A stretch of 64,000 bases of DNA from Ichthyophis bannanicus (taxonomy: Eukaryota; Chordata; Amphibia; Gymnophiona; Ichthyophiidae), in NCBI GenBank assembly GCA_033557465.1, contig CM066032.1, forward strand, positions 54,472,955 to 54,536,954. Reading direction: 5' to 3'. The notes beneath the pieces were generated by a model, which saw only the letters and a list, made by a program, of their open reading frames with translations, had not been told where the DNA came from and searched no databases. A program made the translations under genes and the position numbers. Positions 31,703-43,397 of the stretch are shown one piece after another; within the stretch, counting starts at the first letter, position 1, and each line of letters opens with the position of its first letter.

Positions 31703-32286
31703 TTCTGTGAATGGGTTTAGCCTTGTTTTTATATGCTGGCCAGTCAGTGGTGATATTCAGCCGCTAACTAGATAGCGAAACTGGCTTAAGGTAGACTGAA
31801 TAGTGTCACCAACCAGTTATCTCTGGGCCTTACCCCCTCTCCACCCCTGGACCACCCCGACATTAGTGCTGTTGAATATTCCTGTGAGTGCAGGGCTGCA
31901 AACCTCCTAAATGCCTTTGAATATGCTGCAGTGATGCATTAGCCCATGTTACTGATGATTTGCAGGATGTAAAACTTGCTCTTTATTCAGATAGCACAGG
32001 TTGAACCCATGAGGCTGGGCACATGCTCAGTCCATGCCTTTGATGAGGGAGGGTCTCTGAAGATACTTCAGGTTAGAAAAATTCCTGGTCTGTTTATGCT
32101 GCTGTTGAGGACTCCTAGGGGTGTGGGGAGGTACACTAGAATATTGAAGAGTGTGCTTAGCAATTTGATGAGGCTATTGCTAATTTGGGATTCATAGTAA
32201 TAGCACTGGCTCCCTTTCCCTCAACGTATCCATTTCCAAGTACTTTCTCCTGTCCCCAAAGCTCTCTCAGGTAAAGTGTCGCTTTA
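31703..32286. other. No gene; diverged MITE-like and unique sequence
   Basis: 31749-31830 (GATATTCAGCCGCTAACTAG and onward) resembles the MITE-like sequence at 45590-45680 and 45255-45300. The rest (31900-32286) looks unique and has no frame or repeat that I recognise. Confidence 0.4.
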
Positions 32287-32721
32287 ATGATTAGTGGGCT
32301 TCATTATAAAGCATATGAGGACAGACTTAAGGATCTTAATATGTACACCTTAGAGGAAAGGCGGGATAGAGGTGATATGATTGAGATGTTTAAATACCTC
32401 CGTGGCATAAATGTTCAGGGAGAGAGACTCTTTCAATTGAAAGCAAGTTCTGCTACGAGGGGACATGGGATGAGGGTGAAGGGAGATAGATTCAGGAGTG
32501 ATATGCAGAAATATTTCTTTACAGAAAGAGTAGTGGATCCATGGAATAGTCTCCCAGTGGAGGTGCTAGAGATGAGGACAGTAACTGAATTCAGAAAAGC
32601 ATGGGACCAACACAGAGGATCTCTAAAGGTAAAACGTGGACTGTTGTAGGTGTTGTTATGGAAGGACAGACTAGATAGGCCATGTGGTCTTTTTCTGTCA
32701 TCATGTTTCTATGTTTCTATG
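32287..32721 (+). mobile_element. CR1-A LINE 3' fragment
   Basis: A 120-codon frame (32287-32649) encodes the C-terminal part of ORF2 (GLHYKAYEDRLKDLNMYTLE, FFTERVVDPWNSLPVEVLEM). It is followed by the 3' UTR and a tail TCATGTTTCTATGTTTCTATG ending near 32721. The copy is 5'-truncated. Confidence 0.9.
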
Positions 32722-32734
32722 CTTAAGTTTCAGC

Positions 32735-33100
32735 TCTTGTCATCCCCTATGCCCCTCCTCGCTGCCTGCAATCCCTTCAAGACAGTAGACTGCTCATTCC
32801 CTCCCCTGCCCATCTTAAATTTGAGGCCACTCGTTGCTCGGCGCTTTTCTCCTTAGCCCCATCCCTCTGGAACTGCCTCCCTGCTTACATCCCATCCAAA
32901 TTTCAAAGCCCTTCTAAAAACCCGCCTTTTCGAGCAGGCTTTCGGACTGGGCACATCCTAGGCTGTGGTTGCTTTCAGCATGGTTTTATCCGACATTATT
33001 TTACCCCATCTTATTTAATATATTTTCATTTTAACTCATTGTTTCGGTGTCCAACTTTCTGTGTCCTCTTGTCTCAGTCGGTGTCTTCTTTCCTGCCATA
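32735..33100 (+). mobile_element. L2-like LINE 3' fragment
   Basis: The translation contains an L2-type C-terminal end in broken frame: SGTASLLTSHPNFKALLKT, then RLFEQAFGLG. The untranslated sequence continues to about 33100 and becomes T-rich. No tail is clearly defined. Confidence 0.5.
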
Positions 33101-33399
33101 CATTGCAGTTCTTTTTATTTTTTATTTTTTTATGAAAATTTTTATTGTCAAGTGGCATATCAACAACTATTAACAATAATGTTATTTAGTTTTTTAACAG
33201 AAATTTTGCTGTTTAACATTGTAACATAGTAAATGACGGCAAAATAAAGAGCAGTATGGTCCATCTAGTTTGCCCAGCAAGGCAGCAAGAGTAGGTGCAC
33301 TTGCCGCTCCATGCAGGTCACCCCTCCCCATGCCTTTGTTTAGGGGTGTATCCACCGCTCCATGTAGGTCACCTCTATTTGTTCAGATATAAGAGATAG

Positions 33400-34105
33400 T
33401 TATTTTGATTTTATCTTGTTGCTATAAAGGGATCCACTGTGTCTGTCCCATGCCATTTTGAATTCCGTCACTGTGTTTGCCTGCACCACCTCCATCGGGG
33501 GGGCATTCCAAGCATCCACCACCCTTTCAGTGAAAAGGTATTTCCTGACATTGCCTTTCAATTTACCTCCTTGCAGCTTCATGTTATGCCCTCTAGTTTT
33601 ACAGCTTCCCCGTCTTTGGAAGAGGCTTATTTGTCCATTAATACTCTTTAAGTATTTAAAGGTCTGAATCATATCTCCCCTGTCCCTCCTCTCCTCCAGA
33701 GTGTACATATTTAGGTCTTCAAGTCTCTTCTCATAAGTCTTCTGACGTAGGGTCCAAATCATTTTGGTCGTCTTCCTCTGAACAGTTTCCAACCTTTTTA
33801 TATCCTTTGTGCGATATGGTCTCCAAAACTGAACACAGTATTCCAAGTGAGGACTCACCAGGGACTTATACAGTGGCATTAGCACCTCTTCCTTTCTGCT
33901 GGTAATTCCTCTCTGTATGCAAATGAGCATCCTTCTGGCTTTTGCTATCGCCTTGTCACACTGTTTCGCCACGTGAGATCGTCAGAAACAATCACTCTGA
34001 GGTCCTTCTCCTGGTCCATGCATGCAAATCTCTTGCCCCCTTTTGCATACATTTCCCTTATATTTCTGCTTCCCAAGTGCATGACACTGTACTTTTTCAC
34101 ATTAA
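33400..34105 (-). pseudogene. CR1-C ORF2: RT thumb and C-terminal domain
   Basis: A 190-codon frame (33972-33400) reads [56 protein letters not shown]-like and ERVVDAWNAPPMEVVQ. A shifted frame (34105-33945) reads KYSVMHLGSRNIREMY and LRVIVSDDLTW. It is related to but clearly distinct from families A and B. The palm domain with the FADD box is missing. Confidence 0.75.
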
Positions 34106-34146
34106 GGGGTGTGTTTACTAAGCTGCGGTAATCGTGAATAACGTGT

Positions 34147-34225
34147 GTAACGTACACTTAACGATCGTTCGCACGTCATAACACGCGTTATGATGTGCGA
34201 ATGATCGTTAAGTGTACGTTACGCA
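34147..34225. repeat. Subterminal palindrome in Harbinger-like copy 3
   Basis: GTAACGTACACTTAACGATC ... CATAACAC faces its reverse complement GCGTTATG ... GATCGTTAAGTGTACGTTAC, centred near 34185. The arms are about 38 bp. It lies directly inside the left TIR, where transposase-binding sites are usually found. Confidence 0.85.
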
Positions 34226-36597
34226 CGCTAACCGCAGTTAACGATCGTAAACCCCCGCGGCGCGTTAAAACACCGCAGAAGGTGGAGAGTGGGCGGAGAG
34301 AAGGGGTCAATGGGCGGAGAGTGGGTGGGGAGATGCTCCCCTCACACCAACGCGCTGAATTTCAGAGCTCAATTCCAACGCGAATGAAAACCTGTCGTTA
34401 AAGGCATATTAAAGGGAAGAGAAACCATTTCCGTCAGCAATGTACAGCAAAACCGGGGAAACCTACAAACGTGAGCAGTGTGATACATGTGCACAGAACA
34501 AAATGTCAAATAAAACTTCAAAATGACCACAAGAAACAGTGTAAAACTTATAATTCAGCTGGGCAACAGTGATAGCAATGGGCAACAATAAAAAACACTC
34601 CCAGGAAAGCTCCAAAAAAAAGAAATGATGTTTGGAAGGGTCTACGCTATGTACCACCCCCATGGTATGCAGATGTAGCTCATGCATATTTATGAGGGAC
34701 AGCATGAAAACACGAACAGTGTTTGGAACACCAGGACTGGAGTTGGGAAACTCTGCCGTAAAGCAGCAGCCAACAGGGGCAGACACACCCACACACACAC
34801 ACACAGGCCCCATTGGCCAATGCCTCCTGGAGAGGCAGGACATTGGGCCCTGGCTGTATCTCCCAATACAGGCCCTGCCTGTATCTCCCAATACTAGCAG
34901 TTGCATACCTTAGCAATGCCACCCTGGGTATACACAGCTATCAAACGTTTCCTATGATAACTGGCAGATATCAATTCCTACGTTAAGCACATTTTGCTCA
35001 TTGAGCCCCACCATAACAATCATTCTGATGTCTGCGGTGTGTGCTGCAGATCTGGTCTCTGATAGTGTTTACCACCCTGGGGAGTGACCCCCAACAGTAT
35101 TGCGTACCATATCCATGCCTGTACTGTGCCCAGGACTGGTGTGGTGGGTATGGCTGCTGAACACCTCTATAGTAGCACAATGCTGGCATAGGTGTGGGGG
35201 TGGCTGTCTGTCTATCCAGTGTGTGGTGGCTGCAAACACCTTCCACAGCCCACACTGCCAGAAATGTTGCCAGTATTGGGCTGCCAATGTGCATAATGAG
35301 GAGCAAGGTACCTTGGGTATAGGCTGGACAGGGTGGCCTGGCCAGGGTGCATCTGCACAGGGCATAGGGCACTGACTGGGACATTTTAGTGCCCGGCCAC
35401 CACCTACACAGACAGGGTGACCTCAGTATGTCCTGCTGAGAGATCACTCTCACCCTGACTGTGCAGTGACCACAGCATGGCTAGGCACCCCCATATTGCT
35501 CTATAGCATTTCACTCATGTGATAGATATGGGTTTCCTTTTGCGGCCCAGTCACTGATTTATCCGCTTGCTGTGTATGCTGACATCCCAGTTTTGGGTGC
35601 ATGCATCTCCACTGGGCACATGCACTATGGGCTAACTAGCAGGCTGTTTTCAGCTGGTATGTGTCTTGATGGAGTGGCTTGCAGGGTGCAGCGGCTGATG
35701 GCTTGCAGCAGTAGCATATCAGATAGTGGTGGGGTGCAGAGCTGCATTGACTGCCCTGTGGGGTGTCTGTTCCTCAGCAGGACCGGGGTTGATGTTCCCC
35801 TCTACTACCACCTTTGCAGGGAGGTAGAATGTGGATCTATTGTTAGGAGACCCTGTTTGCCCCCCTTGGCCCTGGGGGGGGGGGGTGGTGGTACATGGGC
35901 CACCTAGGAGTCCATGGGGGCTACACCTGACTGAAACAGACAGAGATATCCAAGGTGTTTCTGCAGAAACTACCTATCTCACACATTAACACTGCTGTGG
36001 ACCTGGTGCTGGGCGCCTCACTGCACCCTCAGCGTGAGCACAGTACCCGCACAATGTGACGGTGTGTAGCTACTCTGTGCCAGTACAACACACGGTCTGT
36101 ACCCCCTACAAGGCCGAGGTGCTGTGGGGGTGCACATGGTCACTTCCCCCTACCAGGCCGAGGTGCTATGGGGGTGCATTCCCCATGGTGTGCATCTTTG
36201 GACAGCTGATTTGCATGTGCAGTGCATCATGGGTGTGACTGGCACAATCCAACCCTGGGAAAATCCAGCACCTGCTCACAGGCTCTGATAAACCATAGGC
36301 CATCACACGTACATCTGTTAGCATAATGCATAGGTGCAAGACACCCTAAAGAGTCTGTAATATAAGGTGCCCACGCTGGTAAAAACACACGTACCCACGC
36401 ACGCACCAACGCACGCAGCTATGCCTGTACCAACGCACGCAGCCACGCACGCAGCCTCGCACGCACCAACGTACGTGGCTAGGCACACTCCGAGGGTGTG
36501 TTTCTGACACCACTACTCCACGTAAAGAAAAACATGCCTCCTCATTCCCTATGTAATGTACAGGGTGCTGCCTGGGCCAGCCTTCTGCGTTAGGCAC

Positions 36598-36666
36598 ACT
36601 GGGGACTCGAACCCATGCTGCCTGTAACAGTGGTCAGTACAGTAACCATTGTGCTACAGCTCTGTT
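36598..36666 (-). repeat. tRNA-like module i (reverse)
   Basis: On the minus strand, GCTGTAGCACAATGGTTACTG is followed by GCATGGGTTCGAGTCCCCAG. The B box GGGTTCGAGTCCC is the least decayed in the window. It sits about 190 bp from the right TIR of copy 3, as module h does in copy 1. Confidence 0.6.
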
Positions 36667-37021
36667 TCCGTGCTTTGTGTCTGTACACCTTCTTACGATT
36701 AACACGCAGTAACGCGCCACAGCGCCCTGTAATGCTCGTTAGTTTTTGGAACGCGCGTTAGTGGTAACGATGTACCGCCCATGTCCTTATTTGGGGTTTC
36801 TGTCGCTACCGCGGCTCCTAACGCGAATTGCACTAACGCAGTTTAGTAAACATACCCCTAAATCTTAACTGTCAAGCACAGGGGCGGCTCTATCATGAGG
36901 CGAAGTGAGGCAGCTGCCTCAGGCGGCAAAGTTTTGAAGGTGGCAAAAAAATGCCCCCAAAACAGCCGCCTCACTTTGCCTTCAAAAGTTAAAAATAAAA
37001 AAAAATCAAAATAATCAAGTT

Positions 37022-37378
37022 GCTGCCGCTGCCGAGTCTGCTTCTCGGCAGTGGCAGACTCACCTCTCCTTCCTATAGCAGCCATGGCTCCTGCTTCTTG
37101 GAACCGCTGCTGTGCTAGCGAGATCAGCTAAACACAAAGCCAGACAGTGCAGAGCCTTTCCATGCAGCGGTGTCCCACCCCAAAGGAAGTAACTTCCTTT
37201 GCATACAACTTCCTTTGGGGATGGGACGCTGCTGCACGGGAAGGCTCTGCACTGGCTGGCTTTGTGTTTAAGACTCTCACTAGCACAGTCGCGGTACCAA
37301 GAAGCAGGAGCCGTGACTGCTATAGGAAGGAGAGGTGAGTCTGCCGCTGCCGAGAAGCGAACTCGGCAGCGGCAGCAA
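37022..37378. repeat. Foldback hairpin in hAT copy 4
   Basis: The left arm GCTGCCGCTGCCGAGTCTGC ... AAGGAAGTAACTTCCTTTG is the reverse complement of the right arm ending TCGGCAGCGGCAGCAACTT, centred near 37190. The arms are about 165 bp with a few mismatches and an extra CTTCTCGGCAGTGGCAGA segment on the left. Confidence 0.9.
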
Positions 37379-37399
37379 CTTGAGCATTTTTATTTCCCT

Positions 37400-38540
37400 G
37401 GGGGCCAGGACTGGAAATGGGTTGATGGAGGGGGGATCTAGGATTGGAAATGGGCTGATGGGGAGGGGGGTTAGGACTGGAAGTGGACTGATGGGGGGTG
37501 TTTAAGACTGGTAATGGGCTATGGGGGGCTAGGACTGGAAATGGGCTGATGGGGGGAGTTAGGACTGGTAATGGGCTATGGGGGGGGTCTAGGACTGGAA
37601 ATGGGATGATGGGGGGAGATAGGACTGGAATTGGGCTATGGGGAGGTCTAGGACTGGAAATGGGCTGATGGGGGGAGTTAGGACTGGTAATGGGCTATGG
37701 GAGGCTAGGACTGGAAGTGGGCTGATGGGGGGTGTTTAGGACTGGTAATGGTCTATGGGGGGCTAGGACTGGAAATGGGCTGATGTGGGGGGTTTAGGAC
37801 TGGTAATGGGCTATGGGGGTCTAGGACTGGAAATGGGTTGATGGGGGGTTTAGGCCTGGTAATGGGCTATGGAGAGCTAGTACTGGAAATGGGCTGATTG
37901 GGAGGGGGGCTAGGACTGGTAATGGGCTATCGAGGGTGGCTAGGACTGGAAATGGGCTGATGGGGGGTTAAGAACTGGAAATGGGCTGATTAGGGGGGCT
38001 AGGACAGGAAATGGGCTGATTGGGGGCTAAGACTGGAAATGGACTTATTGGGGGGTTAGGACTTGTAATGGGCAGATAGGAGGCTAGCACTGGAAATGAG
38101 CTAGGACTGGTAATGGGCTGATTGGGGGGCTGGGACTAGAGTGGGCTGAAGGGGGATAGGACTGGAAATGGGCTAATGGGGGAGGGGAGGGGAGGAGAGT
38201 GCTGCTGGCCCTGGAAGAAAACTAGGGGCTAGGACTACAAATGGGCTGATGCAGGAGGATGGTAGAATAGGACTGGAAGGGAGCAGATAATGAGAGGGTC
38301 TGCCAGGGGAAGGAGGGAGCACAAAGGGAGCTGACACGGGGGAAGGAGGGGGCTGGAAAGGAGCTGACACCTGGGATGTACTGAAGGGGGACTGGAAGAG
38401 AGCTGACACTTGGGGATGGGAGTGGTAGGTGGTTGGGTAATGGGGAGGAGGCTGGAAGGGAGATGACATGTAAATGGCACTGGGAGGGGGATGGACAGAG
38501 GGTAGGGTGACTGGAAGGGAGCTGATTGGGGGGGGTGGTA
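37400..38540. repeat. G-rich minisatellite in hAT copy 4
   Basis: Units of the type GGACTGGAAATGGGCTGATGG and GGACTGGTAATGGGCTATGG alternate, then give way to GGCTGGAAGGGAGCTGACA towards the right. The unit is shared with 4900-5640 of copy 1 and, inverted, with 41930-43200 of copy 2. Confidence 0.9.
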
Positions 38541-39059
38541 CTGAGAGTGGATGTGAGCTGATATCTGGGATGGTATTTGGACTAGCTATTTTTATATTTT
38601 TCACAGTATTGGGGAACTGCATCTCTTATTTATCTGATATTGCACCGCATGTAGACTCTGGCTTCTTGGGGTTTCAATTTAAATTTAGTCTACATATTTT
38701 TATTTTTACTTTAGATTGTGGTTACTTATTCTGTACTTGGTGAGGGTCGATGTTGCGAGTGTTTGACTGAGGTCAGTTGTTCTGTTAACATGGAGTTTGT
38801 ACATAAAGATGGTATGGTAGGTTTGCTCTTTGTTGTAGGGTTTTGTATTAGTTCACAATATGCCTGGTACTGGAGAAGAGTGGTTGTTGTTGTTGTTAGT
38901 GAGATGATTAGAATCAGATTTTTTTTTTAAAATATTGAGATCTGTGAGTGAATGTCCTGGTTCTGCTCTGCACCTACTGTGGATGCAAAATATATGTTGA
39001 AAAAGAAAAATCAATAGCCATAGCACAGTTTATAACAACAAAATAAAAATGAGTTATAA

Positions 39060-40240
39060 TTTAGTTTTATAAACTGTGCTGTGGTTCTTCTCCAGGATTT
39101 TCTCAAGTGAAAGCAGAGCAGAAGTATTTGGTTTAGCATTTTCGTTTTTTCATTGTCACTTTCCATGAATCCATTTCCAGCACTTTTGAGTTCTGCAATT
39201 CCACCTCTCATTTTCTTCCTCTCCCAAATACACCTGAAGAAAGTTTTGTCGCCACACTTCACATCTTTAGCCATCTTTTCTTCTGCCTTTGATTTTGCTA
39301 TCCTTATTTCTCATTTTATTTATTTATTTATTTATCCATTTTCTTCTATACCGCCCCTTCCAGCGATCAAGGGCGGTTTACATGAAACATCTTAACAATT
39401 GTACACAGTTGTATACATTTACATTGAACAATCGGATTCAACTATTTACATTGAACGGTCAGGTTCTACTATTTACATTGAACAATAAACTTCAACTTTA
39501 TGATATATTAATAATACAAACAACCGTTAAATTATTTACATTGGATATTTACAGTGGTTGAGTGTTGTGTGTAGGGCATGTGTAGTTAGGTATTGGAATT
39601 TATTTCCTTTTATGTCGTATGTCAGGAGTGTGTGGTGTGTAGGGCAGATATATATTTTGGAATTTATTTCCTTTTATGACGTAAGTCGGGAGTGTGGGGG
39701 GGGGGGGACAAACAGGGAGTTAGTTAGCGTTAGTTAGTTTTGAATACGGGGGTTTGTGCATGTGAGTCCATGGTTGTTATGGAGGTGGTTTGGAGGAATA
39801 TGGGATTTCAAAGTGTTCAGTAAATAGGTAAGTTTTTAGTTCTTTCCTGAACTGAGAGAGGTCTTTTATGATGCGAAGGTCTATTGGGAGGTCGTTCCAG
39901 AGCATAGGGGCAGTGAATGTGAATGCTCTGGAGCTAGTGGTTTTCTTAGTCTTCCTGAAAGCTTTTGATGTGAAGAGGGAGTGGGCTGCGTTTTGTCTGT
40001 GTGATCTAGTTTCGGTTGGTGAAAGCAGTAGTGTGCATTTTGTCTCTTTTAGTTTGATCTTGTATTCTTTTCTGTGTTCCTCTGTTTGCAAGCTTCTGAA
40101 TTTCGTAAAAGCTGTGTTTTTTGCCTTTATTTGTGTAGCCACTTCTTTGAAGACCAAATAGGTTTCCCTTTCCTCTTGTTTTTATTTATTTTCCTTAAGT
40201 ATGTATATGTTGCACCGCTTATTGCTTTCTTTAGTTTAAC
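39060..40240 (-). mobile_element. CR1-like LINE, endonuclease-RT linker, split by an L2 insertion
   Basis: Own sequence: about 39060-39316 and about 40035-40240. The left part encodes KAEEKMAKDVKCGDKTFFRC and SAGNGFMESDNEKTKMLNQ (linker and start of RT). The right part encodes VFKEVATQIKAKNTAFTKFR and EEHRKEYKIKLKETK, the sequence just upstream in other CR1 copies. It may be the 5' continuation of the family C copy at 33226-36878, with a deletion around hAT copy 4. Confidence 0.6.
39317..40034 (-). mobile_element. L2-clade LINE 3' fragment
   Basis: The minus-strand 3' end at the left has a TAAA tandem tail (TTTATTTATTTATTTATTT, 39316-39335) followed by ACCGCCCCTTCCAGCGATCA and GGGCGGTTTACATG. 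The protein end is encoded at 39777-40034: SRAFTFTAPMLWNDLPIDLR and KDLSQFRKELKTYLF. A G run lies near 39690-39710. The same 3' UTR is seen at 55128, 59940 and 60685. Confidence 0.85.
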
Positions 40241-40761
40241 CCATTGCAAACACCCTCACAGTGCTGTAACCAAAGGTGCCTCATAAGGTGCCCTATAGAG
40301 CACATTATAAGGTGCCTTGACGGACAGGGCACTTTAGAATGTGCCCTATGGAGTGCCTTATAGGGCACCTTATGCGACACCTTAGGTTACGGCACTGTGA
40401 GGGTGTTTTTGCTGGCAGCACTGATTTAAATTTAAAAAAGGAAATGTTTCAGACAGCACTCATTTAAATGAAAAGGAAATGCCTCAGACAGCCTGCTAAC
40501 ATAACACCACTGCAGAATCAAACCCATGACCTCTGCCTCCACAGTCATTGCAGTAACCAGTGGGCTACATCTTTACAGCTTCTAACGCTGTGCTGGCATG
40601 AACCTAGGGTTAACGCACATTAATGAGCCATGGCGCCCACTATCCACAATACAGATTCTTGCAACCTTGCCGCCGGAACACCCACTACCTTATATGGCAT
40701 TCCTCACATTATCGCTGCAACTAGTGCCGGTAACATTAAGACGGTTTAGTAAACATACCGC
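40241..40761 (+). mobile_element. Harbinger-like right-end fragment with palindrome
   Basis: The sequence corresponds to 17490-18066 of copy 1: palindrome with CACCCTCACAGTGC arms (40248-40420), tRNA-like module (40506-40580, minus), CACTACCTTATATGGCATTC, and the right TIR GGTTTAGTAAACATACCGC ending at 40761. The left part of the element is absent. Confidence 0.75.
40506..40580 (-). repeat. tRNA-like module j (reverse)
   Basis: On the minus strand, GATGTAGCCCACTGGTTACTG is followed by GGTCATGGGTTTGATTCTGC. It matches module h at 17801-17870 and module g at 17370-17436. Confidence 0.55.
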
Positions 40762-41929
40762 TATATCTCCCTTTAAATGTATTATTTCTTTATACATCTT
40801 GAATTTAAGCCTTTTACATTCAAGGATATGACTTGCATTTTTCTACTTGTTGTACTCCCTATCAGGGGCGGCCCAAAGGGGGTGCGGGGCCATGTGCGGA
40901 GACTCGGTGTGGGGGCCTCATTTGCATAAGGGACCTCATTTGCATAAATATTTGCATACACTAAATTTTAGTAAACATGCCTCTTCATGAGTGTATGGAT
41001 AAAGAAAGACTAAAAGATGTCTACATTACTATAATCCAGTGCCAACCGCCAGGCACATTAGGAACTACTACAAACACTGCCCATTTAGAACCCATAGCAA
41101 ACCCACCGTATCCTAACAGCACTACCAGGACTCATAAAGCACCATACCCTAACTATCAAGAGGCAACACTGCAAATATTAAACCAATACATTTCAGAGAA
41201 TAACAATACTGGGGAAAGGGAACAAGTGGCAATGTCAAATAGGATTTACATAAACAGAATACCTCAGCTCAGTTAGACGTGCAGAACATAGACCATCACC
41301 AAACAAGTAATCACAATTTAGAAATAGGAAGACAATAATTAAACTGGGAATCCTAAAAGCCAAACTTGGAATGTACCACAACAATGTAGAAATAAAACTA
41401 TAAATTAATTTCCTCTTGTACTAAACAAAGCGCAGACGTTAATGATGCACATTTCCCAGAGCTGACATATTCCAGTTAATGAATTCAAAATAAAGAGATA
41501 TCTTTCTACCTTTTGTGCATTTTTTTCAGTTGCAATTGTTCCAGCCACTTTCTTCTGGTTTCTTTGTGTCTTCTGCTAACTCTCCATCGTCTGCTGTCCA
41601 TTTGTTCTTTTTTCTCTCTTCTAGTTTTTTTCCATTCTCTCTCTACATCTGCTTTAACATACTAATCTTTCTCCTTTTGCTCTTTCCTCATTCCTATTTC
41701 ATCCACTCAAATTTTACCCCTCCATCCTCAATCCCCACTTCCTCTCCCAATACCTGGCCAATTGTAGATTTTTCTTCCCTCCCACACAAAATATTTTCCC
41801 CTCTCCATTCACTCTCCCAGCCCCATCCCCTTCTAATCTCCCCCAACATCAGCTCCCTTCTAGTTCCAGCCCCATCCAGTATCCACTCCCTTCTAGTCCC
41901 CACATCAGCCCATTTCCAGTCTTAGCCCC

Positions 41930-43200
41930 CCATCAGCCCATTTCCAGTCCTAGCTCCCCATCCATTTCCAGTCCTATCCGAGTCCCTTCATCAGCTCATT
42001 TCCAATACCAGCCTCCCATCAGCCCATTTCTAGTCCTTTCCTAGCCCCACCATCAGCCCATGTCAAATCCTAGCTCCCCTCCACTCAGCCCATTTCCAAT
42101 CCAAGCCCCCCATGAACCTACTTCCAGTTCTAGCCCCTACACGAATCCATTTCAATCCAAGCCCCCACCACAGACCATTTCCAGTCTTAGCTTCCCCCAA
42201 CACCCAATTCCCAGTCCTATCCTAGCCCCTCCATCAGCCCATTTCCTATCCTAGCTGTCTCCCCTCACAGCCCATTTCCATTCCAAGCCCCCCTCCCCAT
42301 CAGCTATTTGCAGTTCAACCCCCCCTCCACTCAGCCCATTTCCAGTCCTAGCAACCCCCCAACCCATTACCAGTCCTAGCCCCCCATAGCCTATTACCAG
42401 TCCTAAGCCCCCATCAGCCCACTCCCAGTCCTAATCCCATCAGCCCATTTCCAGTCCTAACCCCCATCACCCAATTTTCAGTTTAAGCCCCCCCATAGCC
42501 CATTACCAGTACTAACCCCCCCATCAGCCCAATCCCAGTCCTAATCCCATCAACCCATTTCCATTCCTAACCCCCATTACCCAATTTTCAGTTTAAGCCC
42601 CCCCCCACTGCCCATTACCAGTCCTTAACCCCCATCAGCCCACTTCCAGTCCTAACCCCATCAGCCCATTTCCAGTCTTAGCCCCCCCCCCATAGCGCAT
42701 TACCAGTCCTAACCCCCATCAGCCAACTTCCAGTCCTAACCCCATCAGCCCATTTCCAGGCTTAGCCCCCCCACATAGCCCATTACCAGTCCTAACCCCC
42801 CATCATCCCATTTCCAGTTTTAGCCCCCCCCCCATAGCCCATGACCAGTCCTAAACCCCATCAGCCAACTTCCAGTCCTAACCCCATCAGCCCATTTCCA
42901 GGCTTAGCCCCCCCACATAGCCCATTACCAGTCCTAACCCCCCGTCATCCCATTTCCAGACTTAGCCCCCCCATAGCCCATTACTAGTCCTAACCCCCCA
43001 TCAGCCAACTTCCAGTCCTAACCCCATCAGCCCATTTCCAGTCTTAGCCCCCCCATAGCCCATTACCAGTCCTAACCCCCCATCAGCCCATTTCCAGTCT
43101 TAGCCCCCCCCATAGCCCATTACCAGTCCTAACCCCCATCAGCCCACTTCCAGTCCTAACCGCATTAGCCCATTTCCAGTCCTAAGCCCCCCCCCAGCCC
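41930..43200. repeat. C-rich minisatellite in hAT copy 2
   Basis: Units of the form CATCAGCCCATTTCCAGTCC and CATAGCCCATTACCAGTCC alternate with C runs. It is the reverse complement of the second part of the copy 1 minisatellite, but copy 2 lacks the GGGA-expanded section seen at 2985-4680. Confidence 0.9.
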
Positions 43201-43245
43201 AGGAAAAATTTAAAATAAAAAAAACCTCTCCCTCTCTGCAGTCAC

Positions 43246-43397
43246 ACCGGCTTTCAGAGCGCGAAGGGAGAGTTTCTTCCTCGTGGCTCTGTTAAGCCCG
43301 CGGGCGCTGATGGGAAAATTCCCATCAGCCCCCGCGGGCTTAACAGAGCCGCGAAAGGGAAACTAGTCTCCCTTCGCGCTCTGAAAGCCGGTGCGAC
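43246..43397. repeat. Foldback hairpin in hAT copy 2
   Basis: CACCGGCTTTCAGAGCGCGA (left) pairs with TCGCGCTCTGAAAGCCGGTG (right), with GTTAAGCCCGCGGG facing itself around GATGGGAAAATTCCCATC. The inner arm sequence is clearly related to the inner arms of copy 1; the outer arm is not. Confidence 0.9.

Larger units (their letters stand above)
34106..36858 (+). mobile_element. PIF/Harbinger-like non-autonomous transposon (copy 3)
   Basis: The termini are GGGGTGTGTTTACTAAGC (34106) and GTTTAGTAAACATACCCC (36858), flanked by TAA (34103-34105 and 36859-36861). The element is uninterrupted, so it gives the best picture of the family: a palindrome next to the left TIR, GC-rich sequence (34250-34400), CCATTTCCGTCAGCAATG (34423), a 2-kb interior without a transposase frame, an ACGCACGCA cluster (36370-36480), a tRNA-like module (36598-36666) and the right TIR. 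Size is 2.75 kb. Confidence 0.8.
33226..36878 (-). mobile_element. CR1-type LINE (family C, TTACTATGTTAC-type tail), interrupted by Harbinger
   Basis: Own sequence: 33226-34105 and 36859-36878. Its 3' end at the left is AACATAGTAAATGACGGCA, a different tail from families A and B. A Harbinger-like element (34106-36858) sits in CACATTAA|ATCTTAACTG with TAA duplication. hAT copy 4 then truncates the LINE at 36879. Confidence 0.75.
36879..39010 (+). mobile_element. hAT-like transposon with foldback and minisatellite, right end lost (hAT copy 4)
   Basis: It starts CAGGGGCGGCTC (36879). Order: GAGGCAGCTGCCTCAGGCGG block, hairpin (37022-37378), minisatellite (37400-38540), and AT-rich tail (38560-about 39010) that matches hAT copy 3 (21116-21586) in reverse. 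By comparison about 270 more bp and a right TIR would be expected after the AATCAGATTTT block (38912), but CR1-like sequence is reached by about 39060. The right terminus and 8-bp duplication therefore cannot be shown, and a deletion is likely. Confidence 0.7.

Noticed and set aside
34780..34810. CACACA run as a regulatory or Z-DNA site
   Set aside because: It is a short simple repeat replacing a non-repetitive stretch in copy 1; nothing suggests function.
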